Assembly: GCF_017640745.1 (NCBI RefSeq)
Contig: NZ_JAEPQA010000001.1
Coordinates: forward strand, 327,293-391,292
Length of the DNA: 64,000 nucleotides
Reading direction: 5' to 3'
Origin: Nisaea sp.
GTDB lineage: Bacteria > Pseudomonadota > Alphaproteobacteria > Thalassobaculales > Thalassobaculaceae
Both the position numbers and the translations under genes were made by a program. Below are positions 48,037 to 57,310 of the stretch, piece by piece; position 1 is the first letter of the stretch, and every line of letters begins with the position of its first letter. The notes under the pieces are model-generated. The model was given only the letters and a program-made list of their open reading frames with translations, did not search any database and was not told where the DNA came from.

Positions 48037-49086
48037 ATGCCCCTCAACGGAACCGCCCCGCACGCCGCCGCCGAGCAGAGCAGCAAGAGCACGGCACCGG
48101 GTTTCCCGACCATCCGCATGCGCCGCAACCGGCAGACCGACTGGTCGCGCCGCCTCGTCGCCGAGAACCGGCTTTCAATCGACGACCTGATCTGGCCGGT
48201 CTTCGTCCGGGTCGGACACGGCCTCGAGGAGCCGGTCGCCTCCATGCCGGGGGTGATGCGCTATTCCGTCGACCGGATCGCGGAAGTGGTCGCGGGCGCG
48301 CGCGATCTCGGCATTCCGGCCGTCGCCCTCTTCCCCTTCACCGAGCCCGAGCTGAAGGACGCGACCGGCAGCTATTCAGAACGTGACGACAATCTCGTCT
48401 GCGAAGCGGTGCGCGCGATCAAGAAGGATGTGCCGGATATCGGCGTGATGTGCGACGTCGCGCTCGATCCCTATACCGACCACGGCCATGACGGCGTGCT
48501 GGAGGACGACCGGATCCTGAACGACGAGAGCGTCGAGATCCTGGTCCGCCAGGCGCTCGCCCAGGCCCGCGCCGGCTGCGACATCATCGCGCCGTCCGAC
48601 ATGATGGACGGCCGCATCGGCGCGATCCGCCGGGCGCTCGACGCGGACGGCTTCCAGAACGTGCAGATCATGGCCTATTCGGCGAAATACGCCTCCGCCT
48701 TCTACGGCCCGTTCCGCGACGCGGTCGGCTCCTCCGGCACCCTCGGCAAGGCGAGCAAGTCGACCTACCAGATGGACCCGGCGAACAGCGACGAGGCGAT
48801 CCGCGAGCTGGCGCTCGACATCGCCGAAGGCGCCGACATGGTGATGGTGAAGCCGGGCATGCCGTACCTGGACATCGTGCGGCGCGCCAAGGACACCTTC
48901 GCGATGCCGACCTACGCCTATCAGGTGAGCGGCGAATACGCGATGATCTCGGCCGCCGGCCTGAACGGCTGGATCGACCGCGACCGGGCGATGATGGAGA
49001 GCCTGCTCGGCTTCAAGCGCGCCGGCGCCGACGGCGTGCTGACCTATTTCGCGGTCGAGGTGGCGCAGCGGCTGAAGGCCGGGTGA
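48037..49086 (+). CDS. hemB: Delta-aminolevulinic acid dehydratase (porphobilinogen synthase)
   Basis: The 349-residue enzyme condenses two aminolevulinates to porphobilinogen for haem. Active-site lysines lie in MAYSAKYASAFYGPFR and MVMVKPGMPYLDIV. The metal region reads DVALDPYTDHGHDG, so the cysteines of the zinc type are replaced by Ala/Asp, as in magnesium/potassium-dependent enzymes. ATG 48037 was chosen; GTG 48013 in frame lies upstream. It is divergent from the valine operon. Confidence 0.96.
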   Translation: MPLNGTAPHAAAEQSSKSTAPGFPTIRMRRNRQTDWSRRLVAENRLSIDDLIWPVFVRVGHGLEEPVASMPGVMRYSVDRIAEVVAGARDLGIPAVALFPFTEPELKDATGSYSERDDNLVCEAVRAIKKDVPDIGVMCDVALDPYTDHGHDGVLEDDRILNDESVEILVRQALAQARAGCDIIAPSDMMDGRIGAIRRALDADGFQNVQIMAYSAKYASAFYGPFRDAVGSSGTLGKASKSTYQMDPANSDEAIRELALDIAEGADMVMVKPGMPYLDIVRRAKDTFAMPTYAYQVSGEYAMISAAGLNGWIDRDRAMMESLLGFKRAGADGVLTYFAVEVAQRLKAG

Positions 49087-49116
49087 GGCTCGGCCGGAGC
49101 CGCCCTCTAAACTGAT

Positions 49117-50097
49117 CTAGAGCACGCCCTTCTCTTCCAGGAACCGCTCCGCCATCCTGAGGTGCCAGCTCCCGCCGTCATGGAATCCGACATGGCCGCC
49201 GTCGAGCGGCAACAGCGGGGTCAGGCGCGGGTTCTCCGCCCAGTCAAAATCGAGATAGATCCCGCCCGGGATCCAGGGATCGTTCAGCGCGTGAATGACC
49301 AGCGTCGGCACCGAAATCCCCTTGAGGTACCGCTTCGCCGAGCTCTTCGCGTAATAGTCCCGCGCACCGTCGAAACCGTTCCGGGCGGCGATATGGCGCT
49401 CGTCGAACTCCACCGTCGTGCGCGATGTGCGGACGGCCGCCTGCTCGCTCGCCGAGAGTCCCGGCGTCGCCAGCGCCTCAGCCTTCATGCTCTTCAGCAG
49501 CCAGTTGTGATAGAGCCGGTTGCGCGGCTGGATGAAGCGCTCGGAGGTCCGGGCGAGATCGATCGGCGCCGAAACCGAGATCGCCGCCGCGACATGCGGC
49601 CTGGAGCGTTCGCCCAGATATTTCAGCATCATGTTGCCGCCGAGCGAGACACCGTAGAGCACGAAGCGCTGAGCCACGCCCGTCGCCTGTAGCTGCGCCA
49701 GGACCGCATCCAGATCCCCGCTTCGTCCGGCATGGTAGGAGCGCGTACAGTCAGCCCGCGTGGGTCCGGCGCCGCGCAGGTTGAGGCGCAACACGCGCAA
49801 CCCGGCGGAGACGAAATAGCGCGCCGCGTCGCGGACATGAAAACTGTCTTCGCAGCCGGTCAGGCCGTGAATGACGACAACGAGCGGCGCATCCGCGAGC
49901 GGCGATGGCGGTTCCTCGAGCACGCCACTCAGCCGGTCGCCGCTACCGTCTTCCATCGTGAATGCGAGACGCTCGGAGCGGGCCGAACCGATCCGGGGAG
50001 TCCCGCCAACGAGGAAACTTCTCAGGGTCTGCAGGTGCGCGCCGACCCAGGGCATGGCGGCCCGGAACGGCGGATAGGCCGGATTGTCAGGAAGCAT
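49117..50097 (-). CDS. YheT-family alpha/beta hydrolase
   Basis: The 326-residue hydrolase has the oxyanion region VVVIHGLTGCEDSFHVRDAARYFVSAG, LRLNLRGAGPT and the nucleophile elbow YGVSLGGNMMLKYLGE (Ser), with late Asp and His (NDPWIPG, DGGHVGFHD). YheT-like proteins are cytoplasmic hydrolases of unknown physiological substrate. It overlaps the next upstream gene by 11 bases and converges on hemB. Confidence 0.88.
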   Translation of the reverse strand: MLPDNPAYPPFRAAMPWVGAHLQTLRSFLVGGTPRIGSARSERLAFTMEDGSGDRLSGVLEEPPSPLADAPLVVVIHGLTGCEDSFHVRDAARYFVSAGLRVLRLNLRGAGPTRADCTRSYHAGRSGDLDAVLAQLQATGVAQRFVLYGVSLGGNMMLKYLGERSRPHVAAAISVSAPIDLARTSERFIQPRNRLYHNWLLKSMKAEALATPGLSASEQAAVRTSRTTVEFDERHIAARNGFDGARDYYAKSSAKRYLKGISVPTLVIHALNDPWIPGGIYLDFDWAENPRLTPLLPLDGGHVGFHDGGSWHLRMAERFLEEKGVL

Positions 50098-50986
50098 CAG
50101 GCGCGGCGCCCTCTTCGTCGTCCTCTTCCTCCACCGGCTCGAACTGCATCAGCCACTCGTGCACGGCGGAGATCTGCGCCTCGTTCATCAGCGCCGGCGC
50201 ATGGCCGCAGCCCTCGAACTCGATGAGGTCCGCCTTCGGCCCGCGCTCCGTCATCTCCTCGGCAGTCTCCCGCGTCAGCAGATCCGAGTCCGCGCCGCGC
50301 AGCACCAGTGTGGGGCATTTGATCGCGTCGTAGATCGCCCAGAGATCGACATCCTCGATCGGGCCGTCAAAGGCGTTTCCGATCGCCGGATCGTAATGCA
50401 TGCGGTAGGTGCCGTCCGGCTCGCGCACGACGCTGTGCTGAGTCATCTCCGACCAGTCGGCGTCCGAGAGCTCGCCGAAGCCAGCGAGCGTCTCGCGCAG
50501 ATAGTCGCAGGCCTCGGTGAGGTTCTGGAAGACCGGCGGGTCCTTCACATATTCGCCGATCCGCTCCAGCGCCGCCTTCGGAATGAACGGACCGACATCG
50601 TTCAGGATCAGCCGCTTGATCGGCCCGTCCTCCCGCGCCGCCAGCAGCATGCCGATGATGCCGCCCATCGAGGTGCCGAGCCACTCGACCTCGGTCAGCC
50701 CGCGGTAGTTCAGCAGCCCGTCGGCATGGCGCAGATAGGTCTCGAAATTGTAGCCGTCCTTGTTGGCGAGCCAGCCGCTCCGCCCGCGCCCGGCGACGTC
50801 CATCTCGATGCAGCGGATGTCCCGGCTGACGACTCGCGCGAAGGCGTCGAAATCGCGGCCCTGCCGGGTCAGGCCGTGGGCGCAGACCAGGGTGCGCGGC
50901 AGCTGGCGCCTGCCCCAGTCGGTGAAGGCGAGCCAGATCGTCCCGTGATCGTCCTTGAAGGGAAAACTGCCCTGGTCCGGTCTCAT
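50087..50986 (-). CDS. Alpha/beta hydrolase
   Basis: The 299-residue protein has a classical alpha/beta fold: LVCAHGLTRQGRDFDAFARVV, nucleophile elbow GTSMGGIIGMLLAA (Ser), late Asp in LRGADSDLL and His in EGCGHAPALM, followed by an acidic C-terminal tail. The substrate is unknown; related proteins include esterases and C-C hydrolases. It overlaps the YheT-like gene by 11 bases, so the two hydrolases are co-transcribed. Confidence 0.87.
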   Translation of the reverse strand: MRPDQGSFPFKDDHGTIWLAFTDWGRRQLPRTLVCAHGLTRQGRDFDAFARVVSRDIRCIEMDVAGRGRSGWLANKDGYNFETYLRHADGLLNYRGLTEVEWLGTSMGGIIGMLLAAREDGPIKRLILNDVGPFIPKAALERIGEYVKDPPVFQNLTEACDYLRETLAGFGELSDADWSEMTQHSVVREPDGTYRMHYDPAIGNAFDGPIEDVDLWAIYDAIKCPTLVLRGADSDLLTRETAEEMTERGPKADLIEFEGCGHAPALMNEAQISAVHEWLMQFEPVEEEDDEEGAAPDAS

Positions 50987-51111
50987 GCATTGGCCTTTCG
51001 GATGTCCCGCGACATATTCCCACCGGTCTCTGTCACGTCAAGTATGGAGCCCCTTGCCCGCGGGTTCGATACTGCTAAGGTCCGCCGTCGGGAGCAGTGG
51101 GAGAACTAACA

Positions 51112-51579
51112 ATGGCCAACGCGGAAAAGGTCCGGGTGGTTCCGGTGGCGGAGCGGCACAAGAAGGACTGGCGCCGACTCTATGACGGCTATGCCGCTTT
51201 CTACAAGGTGCCGATGACGGACGAGATCGCAGACCGGGTGTGGGGCTGGCTGCACGACCCGGCGCATGTGCTGAACTGCCTGATCGCGGAGGATGCGGAC
51301 GGCAGGGCGATCGGCCTCGCCCACATCCGCGCCATGCCGCGCCCGCTCTCAGGCGCCGAATGCGGCTTCCTCGACGATCTCTTCGTCGACCCGGAGGCGC
51401 GCGGTAGGGGCGTCTTCGAGGCGCTGTTCGCGGCGATGGACCAAATGGCGCAGAAGAACGGCTGGCCGATGGTCCGCTGGCTGACCCAGGAGTTCAACTA
51501 TCGCGGCCGCTCCGCCTACGACCGGATCGCGACCAAGACGCCCTTCATCCTCTACCAGCGCGAAACGCCGTCCGCCTGA
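51112..51579 (+). CDS. GNAT family N-acetyltransferase
   Basis: The 155-residue protein has the GNAT acetyl-CoA motif in LDDLFVDPEARGRGVFEALFAAM and a C-terminal YDRIATKTPFILYQR. Substrate unknown. ATG 51112 follows GGGAG at good spacing. A weak promoter-like pair (TTGCCC at 51054-51059, TAAGGT at 51076-51081, 16 bases between) lies upstream. The CopD-like gene follows after 20 bases. Confidence 0.85.
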   Translation: MANAEKVRVVPVAERHKKDWRRLYDGYAAFYKVPMTDEIADRVWGWLHDPAHVLNCLIAEDADGRAIGLAHIRAMPRPLSGAECGFLDDLFVDPEARGRGVFEALFAAMDQMAQKNGWPMVRWLTQEFNYRGRSAYDRIATKTPFILYQRETPSA

Positions 51580-51599
51580 ACCTGACCGGAGAGAGACCG

Positions 51600-52070
51600 A
51601 TGCCCTACACGATGATCATTGCGCTTGCCATCCACATCGTCTCGGCGGTGATCTGGGTCGGCGGCATGTTCTTCGCCTATTCCGTCCTCCGCCCCTCGAT
51701 GGGCACGCTGGAGCAGGCCCCGGACCGGCTCCGCCTCTGGCGCGCTGTCTTCGCCCGCTTCTTCCGCATCGTCATCATCGAGATCGTGCTGCTGCTCGGC
51801 AGCGGCTACTGGATGGTGTTCGTGGAATTTGGCGGCTTCGCCGGGGTCGGCCTGCATGTCCACATCATGAACCTGACCGGTTTCCTGATGATGGGGCTCT
51901 TCGCCCACCTCTGGTTCGCCGAATGGAGCAAGTTCCGCCGCTTCGTCGATGACGGCGACTTCCCGGCGGCGGGGGCGCGGCTGAACCGGATCCGCATGAT
52001 CGTCTTCACCAATCTCTGGCTCGGCTGGATCACCGTCGTCGTCGGCGCGACCGGTCGCTATTGGGGATAG
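51600..52070 (+). CDS. CopD-domain integral membrane protein
   Basis: The 156-residue protein has four predicted membrane segments and begins IIALAIHIVSAVIWVGGMFFAYSVLRP, the CopD-type pattern; histidines in HIHVHI-like GLHVHIMNL and HLWFAEW could bind metal or haem. CopD-like proteins are linked to copper transport or quinone/haem electron transfer, but the role here is unknown. It is 20 bases after the acetyltransferase gene and may be co-transcribed. Confidence 0.82.
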   Translation: MPYTMIIALAIHIVSAVIWVGGMFFAYSVLRPSMGTLEQAPDRLRLWRAVFARFFRIVIIEIVLLLGSGYWMVFVEFGGFAGVGLHVHIMNLTGFLMMGLFAHLWFAEWSKFRRFVDDGDFPAAGARLNRIRMIVFTNLWLGWITVVVGATGRYWG

Positions 52071-52090
52071 CATTCTTGCCGGGCTGCGGC

Positions 52091-52119
52091 TTGCCCGCCC
52101 CGGCGCCATCCCTTACAAA
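52091..52119 (+). promoter_or_regulatory. Predicted promoter of the CoA-transferase/aldehyde dehydrogenase operon
   Basis: TTGCCC (52091-52096) and TACAAA (52114-52119) are separated by 17 bases, 44 bases before the start codon. The match is moderate. Confidence 0.4.
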
Positions 52120-52162
52120 TCGCCCGCTGAACAGGTAACGAAATAAAGAAGGACTTAAGCGC

Positions 52163-53317
52163 ATGGCAGCGTCAGGAGGTCCCCTTTCCGGGGTGACGGT
52201 GGTCGATCTCTCGCGGATCCTCGCGGGACCCTATTGCACGATGATGATGGCCGAGCTCGGCGCCCGGGTGATCAAGGTGGAAACACCGGAGACCGGCGAC
52301 GACGCGCGGCATTACGGCCCCTTCATCAATGGCAAGTCGGCCTATTTCCAGTCCGTCAACCGGGGCAAGGAAAGCATCGCGCTCAACCTCAAGGACGAGG
52401 GCGACAAGGCGATCCTCGACAAGCTGCTGGAGAAGGCCGACGTCATCGTCGAGAACTTCCGTCCCGGCACCATGGAGAAGCTCGGCTTCGGCTGGGAACG
52501 GCTTCATGAGAAGTTCCCGAAGCTGATCTACGTCTCCGCCTCCGGCTTCGGGCATTCCGGCCCGGACATGTACCGCCCGGCCTATGACATGGTCGTGCAG
52601 GGCATGGGCGGGATCATGAGCATCACCGGCCACGAAGGCGCGCCGCCAACCCGCATCGGCACCTCGATCGGCGATATCGGCTCCGGCCTCTATGCCGCGA
52701 TCGGCGCGATGTCCGCCCTCGTCCATCGCGGCGCGACCGGGGAGGCGACCAAGGTCGACATCTCCATGTTCGACTGCCAGCTCGCGCTGCTGGAGAACGC
52801 CATCATGCGCTATTTCGTCTCCGGCACCGCGCCGGGGCCGCTCGGCGCCCGCCATCCCTCGATCACGCCCTTCGAGGCGTTCCGGACCGAGGACGGCTAC
52901 ATCATCATCGCGGCCGGCAATGACGGCCTCTTCCACAAGATGGCAGACGCCCTCGGCAAACCCGGCTGGAAGGAGGACGACCGCTATCTGACGAACGATC
53001 TCCGCAGCCAGCATCAGGAGTACCTGAAGGTCGAGATCGAGGCGATCCTCGGCACCAACACGACCGCGCACTGGGGCAAGATCCTGGACGATGCCGGCGT
53101 GCCGAACGGCCCGATCAACAATGTCGGGCAGGCGGCGGAACATCCGCAGGCGGCCGCCCGCAACATGATCGTCGATGTCGACGACCCGGTCACCGGCCCG
53201 ATGAAGATCGTCGGCAACCCGATCAAGCTGACCGCATTCGACGATCCGAACACCCGCGTGCCCGCGCCGAACCTGGACCAGGACCGCGAGCGCATTCTGA
53301 AGGAGCTGGGACTATGA
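52163..53317 (+). CDS. CaiB/BaiF family (family III) CoA-transferase
   Basis: The 384-residue enzyme has the family III start GVTVVDLSRILAGPYCTMMMAELGARVIKVE and the motif ENFRPGTMEKLGFGWERL; YDMVVQGMGGIMSITG carries the conserved active-site region. It moves CoA between organic acids, with unknown substrate. It is coupled to the aldehyde dehydrogenase by ATGA, suggesting a pathway that forms an acid from an aldehyde and activates it as CoA ester, or the reverse. Confidence 0.9.
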   Translation: MAASGGPLSGVTVVDLSRILAGPYCTMMMAELGARVIKVETPETGDDARHYGPFINGKSAYFQSVNRGKESIALNLKDEGDKAILDKLLEKADVIVENFRPGTMEKLGFGWERLHEKFPKLIYVSASGFGHSGPDMYRPAYDMVVQGMGGIMSITGHEGAPPTRIGTSIGDIGSGLYAAIGAMSALVHRGATGEATKVDISMFDCQLALLENAIMRYFVSGTAPGPLGARHPSITPFEAFRTEDGYIIIAAGNDGLFHKMADALGKPGWKEDDRYLTNDLRSQHQEYLKVEIEAILGTNTTAHWGKILDDAGVPNGPINNVGQAAEHPQAAARNMIVDVDDPVTGPMKIVGNPIKLTAFDDPNTRVPAPNLDQDRERILKELGL

Positions 53318-54843
53318 ACCTGATGCGCAACGAACTCGATTTCTCGAGCGAACCGCCGCTGACGCCGAACACCGATCCCTACGCGCTGGCGAAGGCGCTG
53401 TCGGGCCGCCACCTGATCGGCGGCAAGCTGGTGCCGGCGAAGTCCGGCAAGAGCTTCGAGGTGATCGACCCGGCGACCGGCAGCGTCATCGGCTACGGCG
53501 CCGAGGGCGACGCCGAGGACGTGAACGCGGCGGTCGAGAACGCTGCCGCCGCGCAGAAGGAATGGGGCAAGATGCGTGCCCGTGACCGCGGCGCTCTGAT
53601 CCACAAATGCGGCGAGGTCCTGCAGGACCATGTCGAGGAACTCGGCCGCCTGATCGCGCTCGAGACCGGCAAGGCGCTGCGCACCGAGAGCCGCGTCGAG
53701 GCCTCGATCCTCGCCGACGCGTTCCTCTTCCATGCCGGCCTCGCCTCCGAATTGAAGGGCGAGACTGTACCGCACCACCCGGACATGCTGACCATCACGG
53801 TGCGCGAGCCGATCGGCGTCGTCGGCGCGATCATCCCGTGGAACGTGCCGCTGCTGCTGATGGCGCTGAAGATCGCCCCGGCGCTCGTCGCGGGCAACAC
53901 GGTGGTGGTGAAATCCGCCGAGGAGGCGCCGCTGACCGTGCTCCGGGTCTGCCAGATCCTCGCCTCCGTGCTGCCGGCCGGCTGCTTCAACATGCTCTCC
54001 GGCTTCGGCCCCGAATGCGGCGCTCCGCTGGTCGCTCATCCGAAGGTCGGCAAGGTGACCTTCACCGGCTCGGTCGAGACCGGCAAGATCGTCTACAAGA
54101 CCGCCGCCGACAAGCTGATCCCGGTGACGCTCGAACTCGGCGGCAAGAGCCCGATGATCGTCATGAAGGATGCCGACATCGACAAGGCGATCGGGGGCGC
54201 CGTCACCGGCATGCGCTTCACCCGCCAGGGCCAGAGCTGCACCGCCGCGAGCCGCATGTTCGTCCATGCCGACGTGCATGACGAGTTCGTCGCCAAGCTG
54301 CGCGAGAAGGTCGATGCCATGGTGATGGGCGACCCGCTCGACGAGAAGACCGATATCGGCACCATCATCTCGCCGGAGCAGTTCGCCAAGGTGAAGGCCT
54401 ATATCGACCACGGCAAGGGCGAGAAGGGCGCGGAAGCGGTCGAATGCTCCGCCATGCCGACCGATCCGAAATTCAAGGACGGCCTTTTCGTCCGCCCGGT
54501 CGTCTTCCTCGGCATGACGAACGACAGCAAGCTCGCCCGCGAGGAGATCTTCGGCCCGGTGACCTGCGTGCTGAAATGGACCGACGAGGAGGAAGTCCTC
54601 GCCGCCGCGAACGACAGCGACTACGGCCTCGCCGCGACGGTCTGGACCAACGACCTGAAGGCGGCGCTGAATTTCACCGAGAAGCTGGAAGCCGGTTTCG
54701 TGCAGGTGAACCAGAACCTCGTGGTGCAGCCCGGTCTTTCCTACGGCGGCATCAAGCAGTCCGGCATCGGCAAGGAAGCCACCCTGGAAGCGATGCTGGA
54801 GCACTTCACCAAGAAGAAGACCATCATCTTCAACAAGACCTGA
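53314..54843 (+). CDS. NAD(P)-dependent aldehyde dehydrogenase
   Basis: The 509-residue dehydrogenase has the catalytic Cys309 in RQGQSCTAASRM and general base Glu274 in LELGGKSPM, with the cofactor loop FTGSVETGK and PWNVPLLLMALKIAPAL. The substrate cannot be told from sequence. Its start overlaps the CoA-transferase stop (ATGA). The next gene (acylase) begins 38 bases later and has its own ribosome-binding site, so it could be co-transcribed. Confidence 0.93.
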   Translation: MNLMRNELDFSSEPPLTPNTDPYALAKALSGRHLIGGKLVPAKSGKSFEVIDPATGSVIGYGAEGDAEDVNAAVENAAAAQKEWGKMRARDRGALIHKCGEVLQDHVEELGRLIALETGKALRTESRVEASILADAFLFHAGLASELKGETVPHHPDMLTITVREPIGVVGAIIPWNVPLLLMALKIAPALVAGNTVVVKSAEEAPLTVLRVCQILASVLPAGCFNMLSGFGPECGAPLVAHPKVGKVTFTGSVETGKIVYKTAADKLIPVTLELGGKSPMIVMKDADIDKAIGGAVTGMRFTRQGQSCTAASRMFVHADVHDEFVAKLREKVDAMVMGDPLDEKTDIGTIISPEQFAKVKAYIDHGKGEKGAEAVECSAMPTDPKFKDGLFVRPVVFLGMTNDSKLAREEIFGPVTCVLKWTDEEEVLAAANDSDYGLAATVWTNDLKAALNFTEKLEAGFVQVNQNLVVQPGLSYGGIKQSGIGKEATLEAMLEHFTKKKTIIFNKT

Positions 54844-54881
54844 TCGCCTCGCGATCGGTGTCGAGGATCGAGGGGAAGCCG

Positions 54882-57299
54882 ATGCCACGATGGGTGAAAC
54901 GTCTGGCCGTCGGCTTCGTCCTCGCGGTCCTCGGACTCAATTTCGCAATTGCCGGACTGCTTGTCTGGCTCGGCGGGTCCGTGCCGCAGACCGAGGGGGA
55001 AAAACGCCTCCCCGGTCTCGCGGGACCGGTCGAGATCCACCGCGACGATGCCGGCGTGCCCCTGATCCGCGCCGGCTCGCTAGCGGATGGCTATTTCGCC
55101 CTCGGTTTCGTCCATGCCCAGGACCGGCTCTGGCAGATGGAGGCGATGCGCCGCATTGGCGCCGGGCGCTTCGCCGAAATCGTCGGAAATCTCTCGGAGT
55201 CGCTCGGCGAGCAGGTCTTCCCCTTCGACCGGTTCACCCGCGGTCTCGGCTTCTACCACAGGGCGGAGGCGGTCTACGAACGTGCCTCGCCCGGGATGAA
55301 GAGCGCCCTCGACCGCTATGCGGAAGGGGTGAACGCCTATCTCAACACCCGCGACGGTCCGCTGCCGCCGGAATTCCTCGTCCTCTTCCATGAACCGGAG
55401 CCCTGGCGCCCGGCGGACAGTCTCGTCTGGCAGCAGCTCATGGCCTTCCAGCTTGGCAGCAACTGGCCGGACGAGCTGACGCGTCTGCGGATGACCGAGG
55501 CCGGGCTCGATCCCGAGCAGATCGCCTTTCTCTTCCGACAGGCAGGCGAGCTGCTGGAACCCGAGAGCGGCCTGAAGCAGGGTCTATTCGCCCCGGACAT
55601 GCTGGACCGCGCCACCCGCTTCGCCGCCTCCCTTCCGGACATCCTCGCGCCTCAGGGCGCCTCGAACGCCTGGGCCATCTCCGGAACGCGGACCGAAAGC
55701 GGCAAGCCGCTGCTCGCCAGCGATCCGCATCTCCGGCTCACCAATCCGAACCTCTGGTACCTCGCCCGCATCGAGACACAGGACGGGGTGCGTGCAGGCG
55801 GCACCGTTCCCGGCGTGCCGTTTCTTGCCCTCGGCCATAACGGCCTTGTCGCCTGGGGCTTCACGACACCGCATGCGGACAGCCAGGACCTCTTTGTCGA
55901 ACAGATCGATCCCGGCGACCCCGCTAGGTATCTCGGGCCGGACGGCTCCCTCGCCTTCGAGACCCGGGTAGAGCATTTCAAGATCGGCTCGAAAGAGATC
56001 ACGGAAACCTTCCGTGCGACCCGCCACGGCCCGGTCATCTCCGACATCTGGGCCCCGGCCGGACGCACCGACGACAAGGCGGTTCTCGCTCTCGCCGCCC
56101 CGTCGTTCGCTGAAGACGACCGGACTGCAGAGGCCTTTCTCGCGCTCGGTGCCGCGCAGTCGGTTCCGGAAGCGCTCGAGATTCTCGAGGACTTTTCCAG
56201 CCCGGCGCAGAACGTTACGCTCGCCGACACGGAGGGCAACATCGCCCTCACGCTCGCCGGCCGTTTCCCGGAGCGGCTGGAAGGGGACGGTTTCCTGCCC
56301 GCGGACGGGACGGGCACGGACGGGGACTGGACCGGATGGGTCGAGCGGTCGCGCCTGCCGCTTCTGCTGAACCCGGACGAAGGGTTCGTCATTCAGGCGA
56401 ACGACCGCATCCCGCCGAGGGACCCGGAACTCGACCTCGGCCGGGAGTTCGAAGCGCCTTTCCGGGCGGAACGTATCCGCTCGGCGATCGCCGAAATGGG
56501 GACGGAGGCCAGCCCGTCGATGCAGCGCGATCTGCAGATGGACGCTCTTTCCCTGGATGTGCCGATGGTGCTCGATCTGCTGCTTCCGCGCCTGAACCCT
56601 TCGGCACTCGGCGCGCCCGCCGCTGAAGCGGTGGAACGGCTTCGAGGCTGGGACGGGCGCATGGGCCGGAACGATCCCGAGGCGACGATCTACACGCTCT
56701 GGACGGCGCTGCTGCACCGGAAGATCTTCGGCGACGAACTCGGACACCTGATCGGCGAATACCGCCGGGTCCGGCCGCACATGTTCGCCTCTGTCCTGAC
56801 CGACGCACCCGAATGGTGCGACGATATCCGCACCGACGTGGTGGAGCCCTGCGAAAGCGCGATCCGGGAGAGCCTCGAGGAGGCTGTTGTCCGTCTGACC
56901 GCGAAATTCGGCGCGGATCAGTCCAGCTGGCTCTGGGGGCGAACGCATGTCGCCGAATTCCGGCACCTGCTCTGGTCCCGCGTTCCGGTACTGCGCGACC
57001 TTCTCGGCGCGAATCCGGCGACGGACGGCGGCGATTATTCGGTCAACCGGGGCAGCCCGAGCCAGCGAATCTCGGACGGAGATTTCAGCTTTCCCCACGT
57101 CCACGGCGCCGGTTTCCGTGCGGTCTACGATCTTTCGGATCTGGACGCCTCGCGGTTCAGTATCGCTTTCGGGCAGTCCGGCAACCCGTTCTCGGAACAC
57201 TATCAGGATCAGGCAGATCCCTGGGCCGACGGCGTCTATCGCGCACTGGGGCCGGTGCCGTCTCGCGGCGGGAAGACGCTGGTTCTCAGACCGCAATAA
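54882..57299 (+). CDS. Penicillin acylase family protein (Ntn hydrolase)
   Basis: The 805-residue protein begins with a basic residue pair and a hydrophobic segment (about 7-35) acting as signal or anchor, then the alpha-chain start GYFALGFVHAQDRLWQMEAMRRIGAGR. S261 in APQGASNAWAISGT is the predicted self-processing nucleophile. Such proteins act in the periplasm on penicillins, acyl-homoserine lactones or other acyl amides. ATG 54882 follows GAGGGGAAG; the frame is open far upstream only because of GC bias. It converges on an outer-membrane barrel gene 11 bases away. Confidence 0.92.
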   Translation: MPRWVKRLAVGFVLAVLGLNFAIAGLLVWLGGSVPQTEGEKRLPGLAGPVEIHRDDAGVPLIRAGSLADGYFALGFVHAQDRLWQMEAMRRIGAGRFAEIVGNLSESLGEQVFPFDRFTRGLGFYHRAEAVYERASPGMKSALDRYAEGVNAYLNTRDGPLPPEFLVLFHEPEPWRPADSLVWQQLMAFQLGSNWPDELTRLRMTEAGLDPEQIAFLFRQAGELLEPESGLKQGLFAPDMLDRATRFAASLPDILAPQGASNAWAISGTRTESGKPLLASDPHLRLTNPNLWYLARIETQDGVRAGGTVPGVPFLALGHNGLVAWGFTTPHADSQDLFVEQIDPGDPARYLGPDGSLAFETRVEHFKIGSKEITETFRATRHGPVISDIWAPAGRTDDKAVLALAAPSFAEDDRTAEAFLALGAAQSVPEALEILEDFSSPAQNVTLADTEGNIALTLAGRFPERLEGDGFLPADGTGTDGDWTGWVERSRLPLLLNPDEGFVIQANDRIPPRDPELDLGREFEAPFRAERIRSAIAEMGTEASPSMQRDLQMDALSLDVPMVLDLLLPRLNPSALGAPAAEAVERLRGWDGRMGRNDPEATIYTLWTALLHRKIFGDELGHLIGEYRRVRPHMFASVLTDAPEWCDDIRTDVVEPCESAIRESLEEAVVRLTAKFGADQSSWLWGRTHVAEFRHLLWSRVPVLRDLLGANPATDGGDYSVNRGSPSQRISDGDFSFPHVHGAGFRAVYDLSDLDASRFSIAFGQSGNPFSEHYQDQADPWADGVYRALGPVPSRGGKTLVLRPQ

Positions 57300-57310
57300 A
57301 GCCTGACAGG

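Noticed and set aside
49087..49116. GGCTC/GAGCC hairpin between hemB and the YheT-like gene as a terminator
   Set aside because: The stem is short and no T run follows on either strand.
53014..54888. A 624-codon minus-strand frame opposite the aldehyde dehydrogenase
   Set aside because: The plus-strand gene has intact catalytic residues, and the antisense product has no recognisable features.
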